This document shows positions 49,101 through 59,514 of a stretch of 64,000 nt of DNA, piece after piece. Source of the stretch: Rhodamnia argentea. Taxonomy: Eukaryota > Streptophyta > Magnoliopsida > Myrtales > Myrtaceae. Where the stretch lies: NCBI RefSeq assembly GCF_020921035.1, contig NC_063158.1:7174001-7238000 (forward strand), read 5' to 3'. The position numbers and the translations under genes were made by a program. The number at the start of each line of letters is the position of its first letter. Position 1 is the first letter of the stretch. The notes beneath the pieces were generated by a model, which saw only the letters and a program-made list of their open reading frames with translations, did no database searches and was not told the origin of the DNA.

Positions 49101-49503
49101 GGAATCAGGTCACAGTTTAGTAATTTCCCTCTTCGCTTGTCGAAGATATCTTATCTTCATCCGATTGAAGCACAAAGAAAACACAACGCACAGTCAAGTT
49201 CCAAACACTAGCCTTTCCTTCACTAATGCTCCATCTCTATTCAGCAGCAACACCTGCTACCTCCGATATAGGGCAACAAAGCATCGGTACCTTATCAGCG
49301 CCATGAGCGTGGGACTTGGCGTGAATCTTCTTGGAGGCGGGCTGAGGAGGCTTCGACGGGTTCTTGGGATGTGGTTGGAGGTCCGCTTTGGCAATGGACA
49401 CAACCTCGGATCTTCGCTTGCGGAAGTAATTGCCGAAGAAAATGAGAGCGATCGCAGCTCCGACCAGGAGCGACGACACCACGATCGCGACGGCGGAATC
49501 CAT
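40183..49503 (-). CDS. TBL2: TBL2-like WD40 protein with N-terminal membrane anchor
   Basis: Ten exons (49503-49291, 48722-48617, 47320-47260, 47188-46893, 45864-45725, 43945-43871, 42697-42607, 41714-41511, 40667-40623, 40268-40183) give 438 residues in frame; human transducin-beta-like 2, an ER-anchored protein, has 447. Residues about 5-25 (AVAIVVSSLLVGAAIALIFF) are a signal anchor, followed by a basic stretch. WD40 repeats begin at LKGHGDSVTGLCFASDG. TBL2 hallmarks are IIIWHAKTGKILG with VDTNQLKNTMSAISPNGRF, AAFTADVKVWEIVYSKDG, VMQLKGHKSAVTWLCFSPNS and SKDGSIRIWNI. The last exon ends ATASVDKKVKLWAAPALQ. The last acceptor follows a CTCTCTCTCTC tract. The intron at 43946-45724 contains a Mutator-like element. 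A second ATG at 49578 would extend the N-terminus by 25 residues; starting at the hydrophobic anchor seems likelier. The plant role is unknown to me. Confidence 0.9.
44656..45537. mobile_element. Mutator-like non-autonomous element in an intron of the TBL2-like gene
   Basis: The left end GGCAAAAGGACACCTGGAGTG and the inverted right end GGTAAAAGAACACTTGGAGTG are long matching terminal repeats; similarity runs about 50 bases (GCCAATATTTGTG, CGCTCA). The flanks gttatttgta and gtaatttgta form a 9-10 base duplication with one mismatch, the Mutator size. The 882-bp element has a GC-rich core (about 44938-45160) with 'gcgaggctcgacctcac' words between AT-rich arms, and no transposase. It lies between exons 5 and 6, clear of the splice sites. 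Confidence 0.8.
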
Positions 49504-50062
49504 GCGTTTCCGAGCGGAGATGACCGATCGGAAAAATTTCTCAGCACCGATGAGATTTTGAAGCAGCTTCAAGTTCAAGAGGTTTACTCCGAACCGAGAA
49601 AAGAAGTAAGAAAATTCAAGGGGTTTATGACTTTATCTCATTCAGGGATAATTGCACACTAGCCCCCGTATTATAGTGCTAATTACAATCCAGCCCCTAT
49701 CCTTTCTATTCTTTGGCAATGACCCTCCATTGTATTTTACGTGACAATTATATCACTTACCACCCACAAAATCTCGTCTCGGCCTACTTGACTTGAAGAC
49801 CCTCTCTCTCATTCTCTCGCTCTCTCCAGCTCCATGGATTACGAACCCCACACGGAATCCAAAACTGTCTTACCTACACTATGAAATCCCCGAACCCTTG
49901 ATTTTCCACGAATCCCTCTTGATAATTCACCCAATCTCACGTTCTCCGACCTGAATTTCGTCCCGATCGGCAATCGCTCCGGAACCGAGAGCGGCTGGAG
50001 ACCGGAACGGGGCAATCGAGCTCCCGAACCGATCCCTTCGCGGCCGGCGCGTCGGCTTTAAT
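49504..50062. promoter_or_regulatory. Bidirectional promoter region of TBL2-like and PAT14-like genes
   Basis: Only 559 bases separate the two divergent start codons, so both 5' UTRs and core promoters must share it. It includes a CT tract near 49801-49830. Its 49640-49750 part resembles a dispersed repeat ('cactagcccccgtattatagtg', split here as seen), which would be young sequence within the shared promoter. Confidence 0.5.
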
Positions 50063-51620
50063 ATGCACAGATCTGGGGCTGCCATGGCGTGGAACGTGTT
50101 CAAGTTCTGCACGGCCCTCCGAGGCCTGGGCTCCATCATGATCCTGCTGGTGCTTGGCGTCGTGGGCGTCACCTACTACGCCGTCGTCGTGGCCAACTAC
50201 GGTCCTGCTCTGCTCGACGGTGGCGTTGAGTCGTTGACCGCTCTGGTCATCTTGGTTTTGTTCCACGGCCTCGTGAGCTTCCCTAATTCTTTGCGTAGTG
50301 ATTTGAGGCTGGTTTTTTTGTGGAATTCTCTCTTAATCTGAATGTAGGAAAAGAAAAAAAGGGGAAAAAAGGAAGTCTGACTGAAGTGTGCTTTAAAATT
50401 TAAATGCGGAAAGTTCAATGTTTGGTATCTTCAAAATGATTTGTTTATTTGGGTCTTCCCTAGGATTTTTTAGAGTTTGCATTGGTTTATTGTTTGTGGA
50501 TGTTCTTGGATATAGATATAAGTATCATTCAATGTGTGCAAACAATTATTGTGTCTGCAAGGCAATTAGAAGTTCCTGCTGAAGTTCTTAGTCCTGGACT
50601 CTCGAAAAATGAGTACTTTTATGAGGCTCATTTCCTGTTGTTGATCCTGCATGCCATTTTCTTGCTGACGATTACACAAATTTACTAGAGTTTGTCGACT
50701 ATTGGATTTTTTAAGGAAGCCGGAAGTAATGGAAATTTGACATGATGCAGTTGGTGATGCTGTTGTGGAGTTACTTCTCGGTTGTGTTCACCGACCCGGG
50801 TAGTGTTCCGCCTAATTGGAGGCCTAGTATTGATGAGGAGAGAGGGGAGTCTGATCCGCTTACTTTACCTGATTTGAGTGGTTTGCAATCTGATCCATCC
50901 AATCAAAGAATCCGTTATTGTCGAAAGTGCAACCATTTCAAGCCACCTCGCTGTCATCATTGTTCTGTTTGTAAGTTCTACTAAACTGTTTTTCATTTCT
51001 ATTATTGTATGTCTACCTTTTTCCATTCTGGGTTGACAGGTGGCCTGTACTTCCTTGTTTTAGGTGGAAGGTGTATACTCAAAATGGATCATCATTGTGT
51101 TTGGGTTGTCAACTGTGTTGGAGCATTGAATTACAAATATTTCCTTCTTTTTTTGGTAAGTTTACACCATTGCCTGATATGTCAAGTTGCATTGTGGTAT
51201 GTCTGGTTTTAGGTCTTTAAATTATTATGACATGCCACTACTTATGTACTATCTGCCTTAGTCTTACTTTCCATGAATATCTATTCTGAAATGCTACAAT
51301 AATGTAGTATTCTCACTTGTGCTTTTGGTATGTCTAGAATAACTTATTTTATGCGTGCTGTAGACTTTCTAGGTCCAACACTGAGTTTGAAATGACGGAA
51401 AAGTATTACGAAAACCTTAGGGTGTTCTAAAAAACTGAGAATATTAGTTTGGTTTCTGTGCCTTTTCAAGTTCAGGCCTGTTGAATTATTTTATCTTCTC
51501 ATTTCCGAAGCATTCATTTTCGACCTCTGATTGGGCCTTTCCCTAGTGTGTTTTGCTGCTTTATCTTGACAATCTGGAAGTGCATTTTGAGGTTTAAGTA
51601 TGAAATGATCTGCAGATATT

Positions 51621-51652
<32 letters not shown>

Positions 51653-54320
51653 TTAGCTTCAAGAGCCACCAATCTGTTATGTTCCAAGAGTGATTCATCT
51701 TAATTCCCTTAAAACCTGAAACTTGACTTTAAAATTTAACTGTCCCTCATCTGTTTAGCTTTACTGTAGCTTCTGCAAATCGTGTCTTCTTCAGATTTTG
51801 AGAAACTGGCTTCTCTTTTTCATATGTGTTACAAATGAGTGATATCAACACCATCCCCGGCAACAAAAAATTTGTATTTCTGCACTTGCCATCGTGGTCC
51901 AGGGGTCATTGCATTTTAGTTTAGCACATCAAGTTTGTTAGGCAGTGTACATGTTTTTCCTCGCCAGGTTTTGCATACCTGTATAAATATCTAACCCCCG
52001 CCGCCTCCCACTTTCCCTTCTCCCAAAAGAAATGAAAAGGAAGAAGAAAAAATAATGACAAAAAACAAAGGAACACAGAAATTGTATGATGAAAATAATG
52101 ACGGTATCATGTATGTAATAGTAGAAAAAAGTGGAATCTGTGTTTGGACAGTTCTGTTCATGATTCTTGCTGATGATATTTTCTCTTGAGATTGTTTCTC
52201 CGTGGTTAGCTTCCATCTACGGTTTTTTCCTATTCTGTCCTAGATTCATGAACACTTTGTTGGTTCTGTTGAAGATCTTGTTCCATGTGATGCAATCAAT
52301 CATGGTTCAGCTATTATTTTTTGTGCTCTAAACAAGTGCCCTTGTTCATGTGCAATATTGTCTATTTTTCTCTCCATCTCACACATATGCTCATAATTTC
52401 AGCATGTTTGACATTTGCAGTTATGCTTGGTATTTGACTCTGTGAATATCTTTGATTTATCCCTGCTTTACTCATAAAGATGTTTTGCCAATTTTTTGAC
52501 TGGACAACGGCTAAGGTTTTAGTTGGTCCTTTTCTGAATTTGAATGCAGTTCTATACCTTCCTTGAGACAAGTGTCGTTACTTTAGCCTTACTTCCATAC
52601 TTCATAGCATTCTTTACTGAGGGAGAGATACCTGGAACCCCAGGCACTCTTGCGACGACATTTCTATCTTTTGGTAAGGTCAACATAACTGTTTGTGACC
52701 TTCACTTGCATCTTGTTTTCCTTGAGTTAATAATGTTTTTGTGTTGGTCAATAGTTTTGAATTTGGCATTCGCATTGAGCGTATTGGGCTTCCTGATCTT
52801 GCATATATCTTTGGTTGCTGCTAACACCACCACAATCGAGGTATTACCTTCACTTCTGAATCTAAGCATGTTGTTTGAACGTCAAGTGGTTTGCTCACAA
52901 CTTTTCCCTTCCTATTTAGTAAATTTTGCATGCGGAGTGATATTATTTTGCCTTAGGAATCTTGGAGATACTTTATGTGCATTATCTGCTGATTATACTT
53001 CAAAACAACAAACTTTTTTGTGGCGATCTTAGACAGTCAGTGCTTTTTTGGTTATAGCAAAACACCTCCTCTATGACCTAAAAAAGTGTTCCTGAACTAG
53101 CTTCCATAGCTTGATGTGAAATTGAGCAAAGAAGTATCCCTTTTAATGCTAGACATTATTTGCTGAAAGAACTCTGAATATCTGCACAGATGAATTAATG
53201 CCAAAGTTGTAGAAGTTTCTTCTTGTTCTTCATTGTTTCCGGTGGTTTCTGCTCTTGTGATCAGGCTTATGAGAAGAAGACCACTCCCAAATGGCGTTAT
53301 GACCTTGGACGGAAAAGAAATTTCGAGCAGGTAGCATGTTTTGTAATTTCATTGACCATATTCACTTATCTCCTTGAGAAGTCCTAAAATAATCTTTCTT
53401 TTAAAAAAATGCGAGGAAACCTTATGTAACGTGAAGTTTAAAATGCTTTTTCACAGTTACTCTTGTTTCCCTTGTCCTAGTCTTAATATGCCAAAAGTAT
53501 TTCATATGTTTATTGGATTTCCGCAATGATCAGGAGCGCCAAGAACAGTAACGTGATTGAAGGTGGTAATTAAGGGAGAGTAGCATTACGATTGTTCCAT
53601 ATGTGCTAGTTGTTAGTTGATCCGAAAGGTGGTTAACTTAGAATCATATGTGCATCAAAAAGATTGAAGTTCGAAGATTTCATTACATCTACACCAGAAC
53701 GAAAGACATTTTTGTAAGTGCATGTGGTTGACTCCCCTGCCACAGTGTTGGTTAAATTGCTGTTTATCTTCAAGAGTCTACATTTCTTGTCAAGAAAAAG
53801 TACGAGGGAAGAGTACAAAGATCAAGTTTTGGTACTATATAAGTAAGTCCTGTAAACTAGTTGAAGTTGTATTTAATGAATTCACTTTTAGTACGGGGGA
53901 AACAATTTTTCCGTCAACATTTCACCCGAGTGTCATGAATGGACAGCACCCTATTCTGTTTTCTCTGATTCTGCATCTCTTCAAAATTTTCATCGTCTGC
54001 AGTTGGTGTTGATGGATGACTGCACAATAAAACAAAAAGTGAAGATTACTGAAGTTTTTTTTTTGGTGAAGATTACTGAAGTTGGATTCTAATTTTCTTA
54101 ACTTTCCCATACTGGTTTCATACATATGCGATCTCCTCAGTTTTGTAGCATTTTACATGAGACCATTAATGATGGATCTCTCTTTGTGCGCTAGGTGTTT
54201 GGAACAGATAAATTATACTGGTTCATTCCAGCTTATCTGGAGGAAGATAGGAAGCGAATTCCATCTCTGCATGGTCTTGACTACCCAGTGAGACCCGAAT
54301 TCGATTCAGAAGCATTCTAG
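50063..54320 (+). CDS. PAT14: DHHC protein S-acyltransferase, PAT13/PAT14 type
   Basis: This family adds palmitate to cysteines of membrane-associated proteins, mostly at the Golgi; Arabidopsis PAT13/PAT14 restrain leaf senescence. Seven exons (50063-50272, 50751-50970, 51064-51155, 52550-52673, 52755-52840, 53265-53330, 54195-54320) with fitting phases give 307 residues, the length I recall for Arabidopsis PAT14. The N-terminus [20 protein letters not shown] and TM1 ([17 protein letters not shown]) are near-identical to that protein. The cysteine-rich domain has [21 protein letters not shown] and the catalytic D152-H153-H154-C155. The TTxE motif is at 241-244 (NTTTIE). Two further membrane segments follow the DHHC domain, then [22 protein letters not shown] and an acidic C-terminus. 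It is intact. A (GA) repeat (51621-51647) lies in intron 3. Confidence 0.95.
51621..51647. repeat. (GA)13 microsatellite
   Basis: A GA run in the third intron of the PAT14-like gene. Confidence 0.95.
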
Positions 54321-55718
54321 GAACCATCTCACTGTGCATTTTCCGGGAGTATCCAGAAATTTGCCTCGTAAATCTTGGGAGATGGGTCACTTTGACAATT
54401 GCGACCTTTCCATTACCAAAGGAGGCTGCTGCTAAATTTTGGCTCCATGGTATGTGTTTCCTGTATTTAGACGAAGAGAGCAAGCAGGAAAGGGGGTCCT
54501 TGCCTCACGTGAATCGAGGAGTCATGTCGAGCCGAGCAAGATGGATCGAGCATTTGATTTGTACATAAGGTTGTGTAGATTCGGAAGCTTGCGAGGTAAG
54601 GAATCCAGTGCGCAATTTGGTCGATGTCGAGATGTTCCGTTCTGGTGGATTAGAGGGCTGTTGAGTGATGGCTGAGTTGTTTTAAGTGCTACACAAAATT
54701 ATCTCTGATCTCAATCATATCCATTGTGAAATTTCATTTCCTTTTCTATACCAGCGGGGAATTTCTTTACTTTTCTCTTATTTTTCACTTTTCCATTAAA
54801 ATCTCAAATTTGAACATTTGATTTACAATATCTTTAATTACGTATGAGCATTTTTATTTTTACAAAAGTTTCAAAGTGTCTTAAAATAGAAGTTAGGATT
54901 TTGTCTAAATAAAATGCGAGAAGTGAAAAATCCATTTAAACGGACGTTGGTGTTATGTTAAAAGGTCGTGATCGTCCTGTTATTAGAGAAAAGACTTTAT
55001 TTAAACAACTCAATGCGTTTGGCGGAGTGTATTCATGCGATAAAGTGTCTTTGTATATAGTAACCTTGAAATCAACACGAAGAGACTTAATGGAGGGATC
55101 ACGTTATGTTAGCACAATAATTAAGATAATGGGTTAATATCACAGAAAATTTCTAAAGGAACACCACATTTTACTTCAAATTGGAAGTACAAAATCAGGA
55201 AGTCTGGGATTTGTCCTAGGTTTCGGTAGATTTGTTGTAAGTGTATCGGTTTAAGGTTTTTTGGTAGATTATCTCGAGATACTAGTTTAAGTCTCGAATT
55301 TAAGATGTTTTCGGTGAGACAACCTTGGACTTCTACTTATGGCACGATGTGATCCCCTGGACTTGTGTTTTTGCGACTTTAAGTGATAATTTATGTTTTC
55401 TTTTTAATGTGTTTTCGCTTTTCATGTTGCACAAATATTGAAATTTAAGAAGAAATATGTGTGTCACCGCAATTTAAGGCTCTTTGTGACATGAAAATTA
55501 ATTTGAATATAACGAATTTAAGATTTTTTTTTATTGAGACAACCTTGGACTTTCTACTTATGGAACGACGGATCCTCCGACCTCTATGTTTTGCGACTTA
55601 AAGAAATATGTGTCACCTCACCGTGGTAGTATTTATTTTAAAAAATATTTTTTGAATAAATATTTTTTATTGTTCACGAGAATATTTAACCATAAATCAA
55701 ATATTTAACCAAAAATTA
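54321..55718. other. Intergenic region between PAT14-like and CRR4-like genes
   Basis: The first few hundred bases are probably the PAT14-like 3' UTR. The rest is AT-rich. Two related copies of about 90 bases lie at 55295-55382 and 55513-55603, within the likely promoter of the CRR4-like gene. Confidence 0.45.
55295..55603. repeat. Dispersed direct repeat, about 90 bases, two copies
   Basis: Both copies contain cgaatttaagat, tgagacaaccttggact, tctacttatgg and ttgcgactt in the same order. They lie at 55295-55382 and 55513-55603 with scattered differences, separated by AT-rich sequence. Confidence 0.75.
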
Positions 55719-57728
55719 GTGGATAATGGGAGCTCCTGCGTATCGAATAGCTTAGCTCCCCACCATCCCAGCTCGTCTTTGGAAGAACGGAGAGTGTCAT
55801 TGGAAGCTACGGCGCAGTTAGCGACCGCAATGTTCCTCTTTTCAAACCCGAATCAGCCGTGGAACTCGATACAGCCCACGCTCGCTCACCTCCGGAACTG
55901 CAAGACACCCCACGACGTGAACCAAATCCACGCGAGGCTGATCACGACCGGTCTCATCCGTAGCGCTTCCCTCACCTCCAAGCTCATCCTCGTCCTGTGC
56001 TCTTCCCCGGACCCTCCGGTAGCCGAGTTTGCTCGCCGCGTCTTCTTCGCCCACCGCGCCTTCTCGCGTCGTGGGAACGGGGAAGACCCTTTTCTTTGGA
56101 ACGCGATCCTCAAGTCCTACTCCCATGGAGAAGAGCCCGAGAGAGCATTGCCCGTGTTTCGTTTGATGGTCGAGAACGGGATTTTGGGGGACAAGTTCTC
56201 GTTCTCTTTGGTCTTCAAAGCGTGTTCGCGGTTGGGTTCGTTGAAGGAAGGGCTGCAGGTTCACGGGCTGTTGAGGAAGCTAGAAATGGCGTCGGATTTG
56301 TACTTGCAGAATTGCTTGATGGGGTGGTATTTACGGTGTGGATGTCTGGACGATGCTCGCCATGTGTTTGGTAGAATGGCTGCCCGAGATTCCGTGTCTT
56401 ACAATTGCATGATAGATGGTTACGTTAAGTGTGGGATGATTGATTCGGCGCGTGAATTGTTCGACTCGATGCCAATCGAGGAGAAGAATCTAATTTCTTG
56501 GAACTCCATGTTGAGTGGTTATTCACAATTAGAAGATGGACTTATCCCTGCGCGGAAGCTTTTTGAGGAAATGCCTGAGAGGGACTTGATTTCATGGAAC
56601 ACTATGATTCATGCGTATGTCAGGTGTGGGAAAATGGGAGATGCTCATGGACTGTTTAATGCGATGCCTGAAATGGACGTGGTCACTTGGGCTAATATGA
56701 TAGATGGCTATGCCAAGATAGGACATGTGGATATTGCGAGAGATTTCTTTTCTGAAATACCCGAAAGAGATGTTGTCGCTTGCAATGCAATGATGGCTGG
56801 ATACGCTGAAAATGGTCTCCATGCAGAAGCTTTGGAGATTTTCTATTCAATGAAGAGGGAGAGGAATTTGTCGCCTGATATTACCACTTTATTAATTGTA
56901 CTTTCCGCTATTGCTCAATTAGGACAGCTTAATGAAGGAATTGCAGTGCATCGCTATATCACAGATATCGGTTTCTCGTTACGTGGAAACCTTGGTGTTG
57001 CTCTAATAGATATGTACTCAAAATGTGGGTCCATACAGAATGCAAAGTCAGTGTTTGACGTATTGCCTGAAAAAAATGTGGATCACTGGAATGCAATTAT
57101 AGGTGGATTGGCTATTCATGGTCTAGGAGAATGTGCTTTTGGTATGTTGATGGAGATGGAAAGACTCTCTGTGAAACCAGATGATATCACGTTCATTGGA
57201 GTGTTGCACGCGTGCGGCCATTCCGGCTTGGTGAAGGAAGGTCTTATTTGTTTTGAGCTTATGAGAAGAGTTTACAAGATCAATCCAAGAATTAAACACT
57301 ATGGTTGCATGGTTGACATCCTCTGTCGGGCAGGTTATTTAAATGAGGCAAAGAAATTCATCGAAGAAATGCCTATCGAGCGAAATGACGTTATTCGGAG
57401 GACCCTGCTTAGTGCTTGTAAGATTCAAGAGAACTACAATATTGGGCTGTCAGTTGCTAGTTCTCTATTTAGGCAGGCTTCATGCAATTCAACTTCTTAT
57501 ATTCTTCTCTCTCACATGTGTGCGGGTCTTGGCCTGTGGAAGCAGGCTAGAAGTGTTAGAGAAGTAATGAAAGAGAGGAGAATCCCGAAACTTCCGGGAT
57601 GCAGTTGGATTGAACTCAACGGAATCGTTCATGAGTTTTCTGTGGATGATAGGTCCCATTCCCAAGTTGCGGAGATTTATTCAATATTGGGCAGTCCATT
57701 GATTTCCAATTCAGAAGTAACTTGCTAG
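55719..57728 (+). CDS. CRR4: PPR protein, CRR4-like chloroplast RNA editing factor
   Basis: Arabidopsis CRR4 binds upstream of the ndhD start codon and is needed for the C-to-U edit that creates it, so the chloroplast NDH complex can form. This intronless 669-residue frame follows the CRR4 sequence I recall throughout: LRNCKTPHDVNQIHARLITTG, DPFLWNAILKSYSHG, VFKACSRLGSLKEG, SYNCMIDGYVKCGMIDSAREL, TWANMIDGYAKIG, GVALIDMYSKCGSIQNA, DHWNAIIGGLAIHGLGE and HYGCMVDILCRAG. It ends in the E motifs (PGCSWIELNGIVHEF) with no DYW cytidine deaminase domain, as in CRR4. The Ser-rich N-terminus suits a plastid transit peptide. A second in-frame ATG at 55830 is possible. Repeats are PLS type. No breaks are seen. 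Confidence 0.93.
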   Translation: MDNGSSCVSNSLAPHHPSSSLEERRVSLEATAQLATAMFLFSNPNQPWNSIQPTLAHLRNCKTPHDVNQIHARLITTGLIRSASLTSKLILVLCSSPDPPVAEFARRVFFAHRAFSRRGNGEDPFLWNAILKSYSHGEEPERALPVFRLMVENGILGDKFSFSLVFKACSRLGSLKEGLQVHGLLRKLEMASDLYLQNCLMGWYLRCGCLDDARHVFGRMAARDSVSYNCMIDGYVKCGMIDSARELFDSMPIEEKNLISWNSMLSGYSQLEDGLIPARKLFEEMPERDLISWNTMIHAYVRCGKMGDAHGLFNAMPEMDVVTWANMIDGYAKIGHVDIARDFFSEIPERDVVACNAMMAGYAENGLHAEALEIFYSMKRERNLSPDITTLLIVLSAIAQLGQLNEGIAVHRYITDIGFSLRGNLGVALIDMYSKCGSIQNAKSVFDVLPEKNVDHWNAIIGGLAIHGLGECAFGMLMEMERLSVKPDDITFIGVLHACGHSGLVKEGLICFELMRRVYKINPRIKHYGCMVDILCRAGYLNEAKKFIEEMPIERNDVIRRTLLSACKIQENYNIGLSVASSLFRQASCNSTSYILLSHMCAGLGLWKQARSVREVMKERRIPKLPGCSWIELNGIVHEFSVDDRSHSQVAEIYSILGSPLISNSEVTC

Positions 57729-59514
57729 GAATCAGTTTTTTAGTCAGAATTTCTTTCTCCCACCTGCAAAAATTATGGATCAATTCATCTTCCCGATTTG
57801 TGGGAAAGGGAAAGCACCCCAATTTGCTGACAGCCCCTTGGTATCCTTGCTTTTGGGGAGTCTCTTCAATTCAATTGTACATACGTGTTATTAACCCTAG
57901 CTATGAAAAGCACACTGTAATTAACATCTCTTTTGAATCGAAATAGCGCACACTTTGTCTTGCGTTTCTTTCTCTGGTGTACGCTATATGAAAAAGGCTG
58001 AGCATTTATGAAGGGTTTCTTCATTTGTTGGTTCTGGTTTAGGCGGGGTGAGCTGCTGCCAGATGCAGCCTTCTGCTGGAATTTTGAGATAACTGAGGCT
58101 TGAAGAACGACCCTTCATTATGGGTTGTGCAATGCGCAGTATCAGACCCAGCACAAGAGCAATGTCCGGTGTGATTTAGTCTGTCACTCCTCATAATTAT
58201 CACCTTTCTACGACGAAGCAAATCAAAACTGCCAGAGAATCGCCATATTTTAGTTAATCGTCGATAAACCTGCCTAGTTGGTTTATTGAAGTGAAATCAC
58301 AGCTTTTTTATCATGGATCCTTTGCCCTGAGAAAATAGAACAGAACCCTCTTACCAAGAATAATACTGCGTTTCTGCGAACATACTTTGAATCATTTTCT
58401 TGAAGCACAGATAAGAGAAACCTCTCAAAAGAATTTGAGGAAAAATAGGAGAGGGATGGACACAAAGACTGCTGATTTCCAAAGCACATTGAAAGGCCAC
58501 AATCAATACCGTAAGTAATTGGCGAGCTGCACGTTTTTGCCAGTGATATGTCAAGAAGGAAAATGACAATCATAAAAGACAGCATCCTGGTCTGGAGGTT
58601 TCAGAGTGAAGCTGTTCATATGTGGAATCTACCTTTCCTTACGGAGAGGCGAGCAGTGCAGAGATGGATAACGAAGGACCTTCCCACAATTAGACGATAC
58701 AATGATTGTGCCGAAAAAAGTTGCATGAAGATTAGTTCTTGATGATGGAATTGAAGAACAAGTTGAAGTCTGTAAATACGCTGGAGTCAATTCAGTGTAA
58801 ATTTATGGTGTTGCGGGAGAGGAAGAGGTCATGGTAAAGGTCTAAAAACGCAAATCGAGCCGTCAAGCAGCTCCTAAGCAGTTCTTAGTATGTCATTATC
58901 GCTGTGCAATCACACTGTAATACACGATTGGCCTGGATGGTAATCATTCCTAATTTGCGCAGAAGGAAAGACCTGAATCTGACAGTTCACTTAAAACCAT
59001 AACCGTGCAACACGTTTTACCAGACCAACAACATTCTCATCAACATTGCCAGAAAAGGTCTTTGCAATGTCAATCTCCAGCATCCCAGAAAAGATTCAAA
59101 ATTTCTTCGCCACTGCAGCAGGGCCAGGCAATGGATGAAGACTGAAAGCAACCAAGGTGAGAATTCAATCCCTTTCCAGGGCTCTCCATAATCTAAGTAG
59201 GCACTAGATACCAGGCTACCAGCTACAACTTCAAATATGGACTCAAAGCCAACATGAATGCAGTCAACTTAAACAAAATACAACTAACAAAGGCCTGATT
59301 CCCCCAATTAAGTGCATCTTAAGGTCCTTCATCTACAATACAACACAGTAGTACACAAGCCACAGTTAAAGCGATGACTAATTAAAGGACAGTGTGGAAT
59401 GGCATAAATACAAGTCACCTACAGCTTCACCATTCCTGAGACAAGTTAGAAATGAAGCTCAGCTTGCCTCTAATCATCAGAAAAATTGAGGCGACAATTA
59501 AGTCCACCTAGGAG
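57729..59514. other. Convergent 3' region between CRR4-like and LRR kinase genes
   Basis: Both genes end into this stretch, which should include their 3' UTRs. Short frames on both strands (for example 58283-58585 and 58548-58742) overlap and match no family. No transposon ends are seen. Confidence 0.45.

Noticed and set aside
55842-56264. Minus-strand frames opposite the CRR4-like gene
   Set aside because: Shadows of the GC-rich 5' part of an intact PPR gene.
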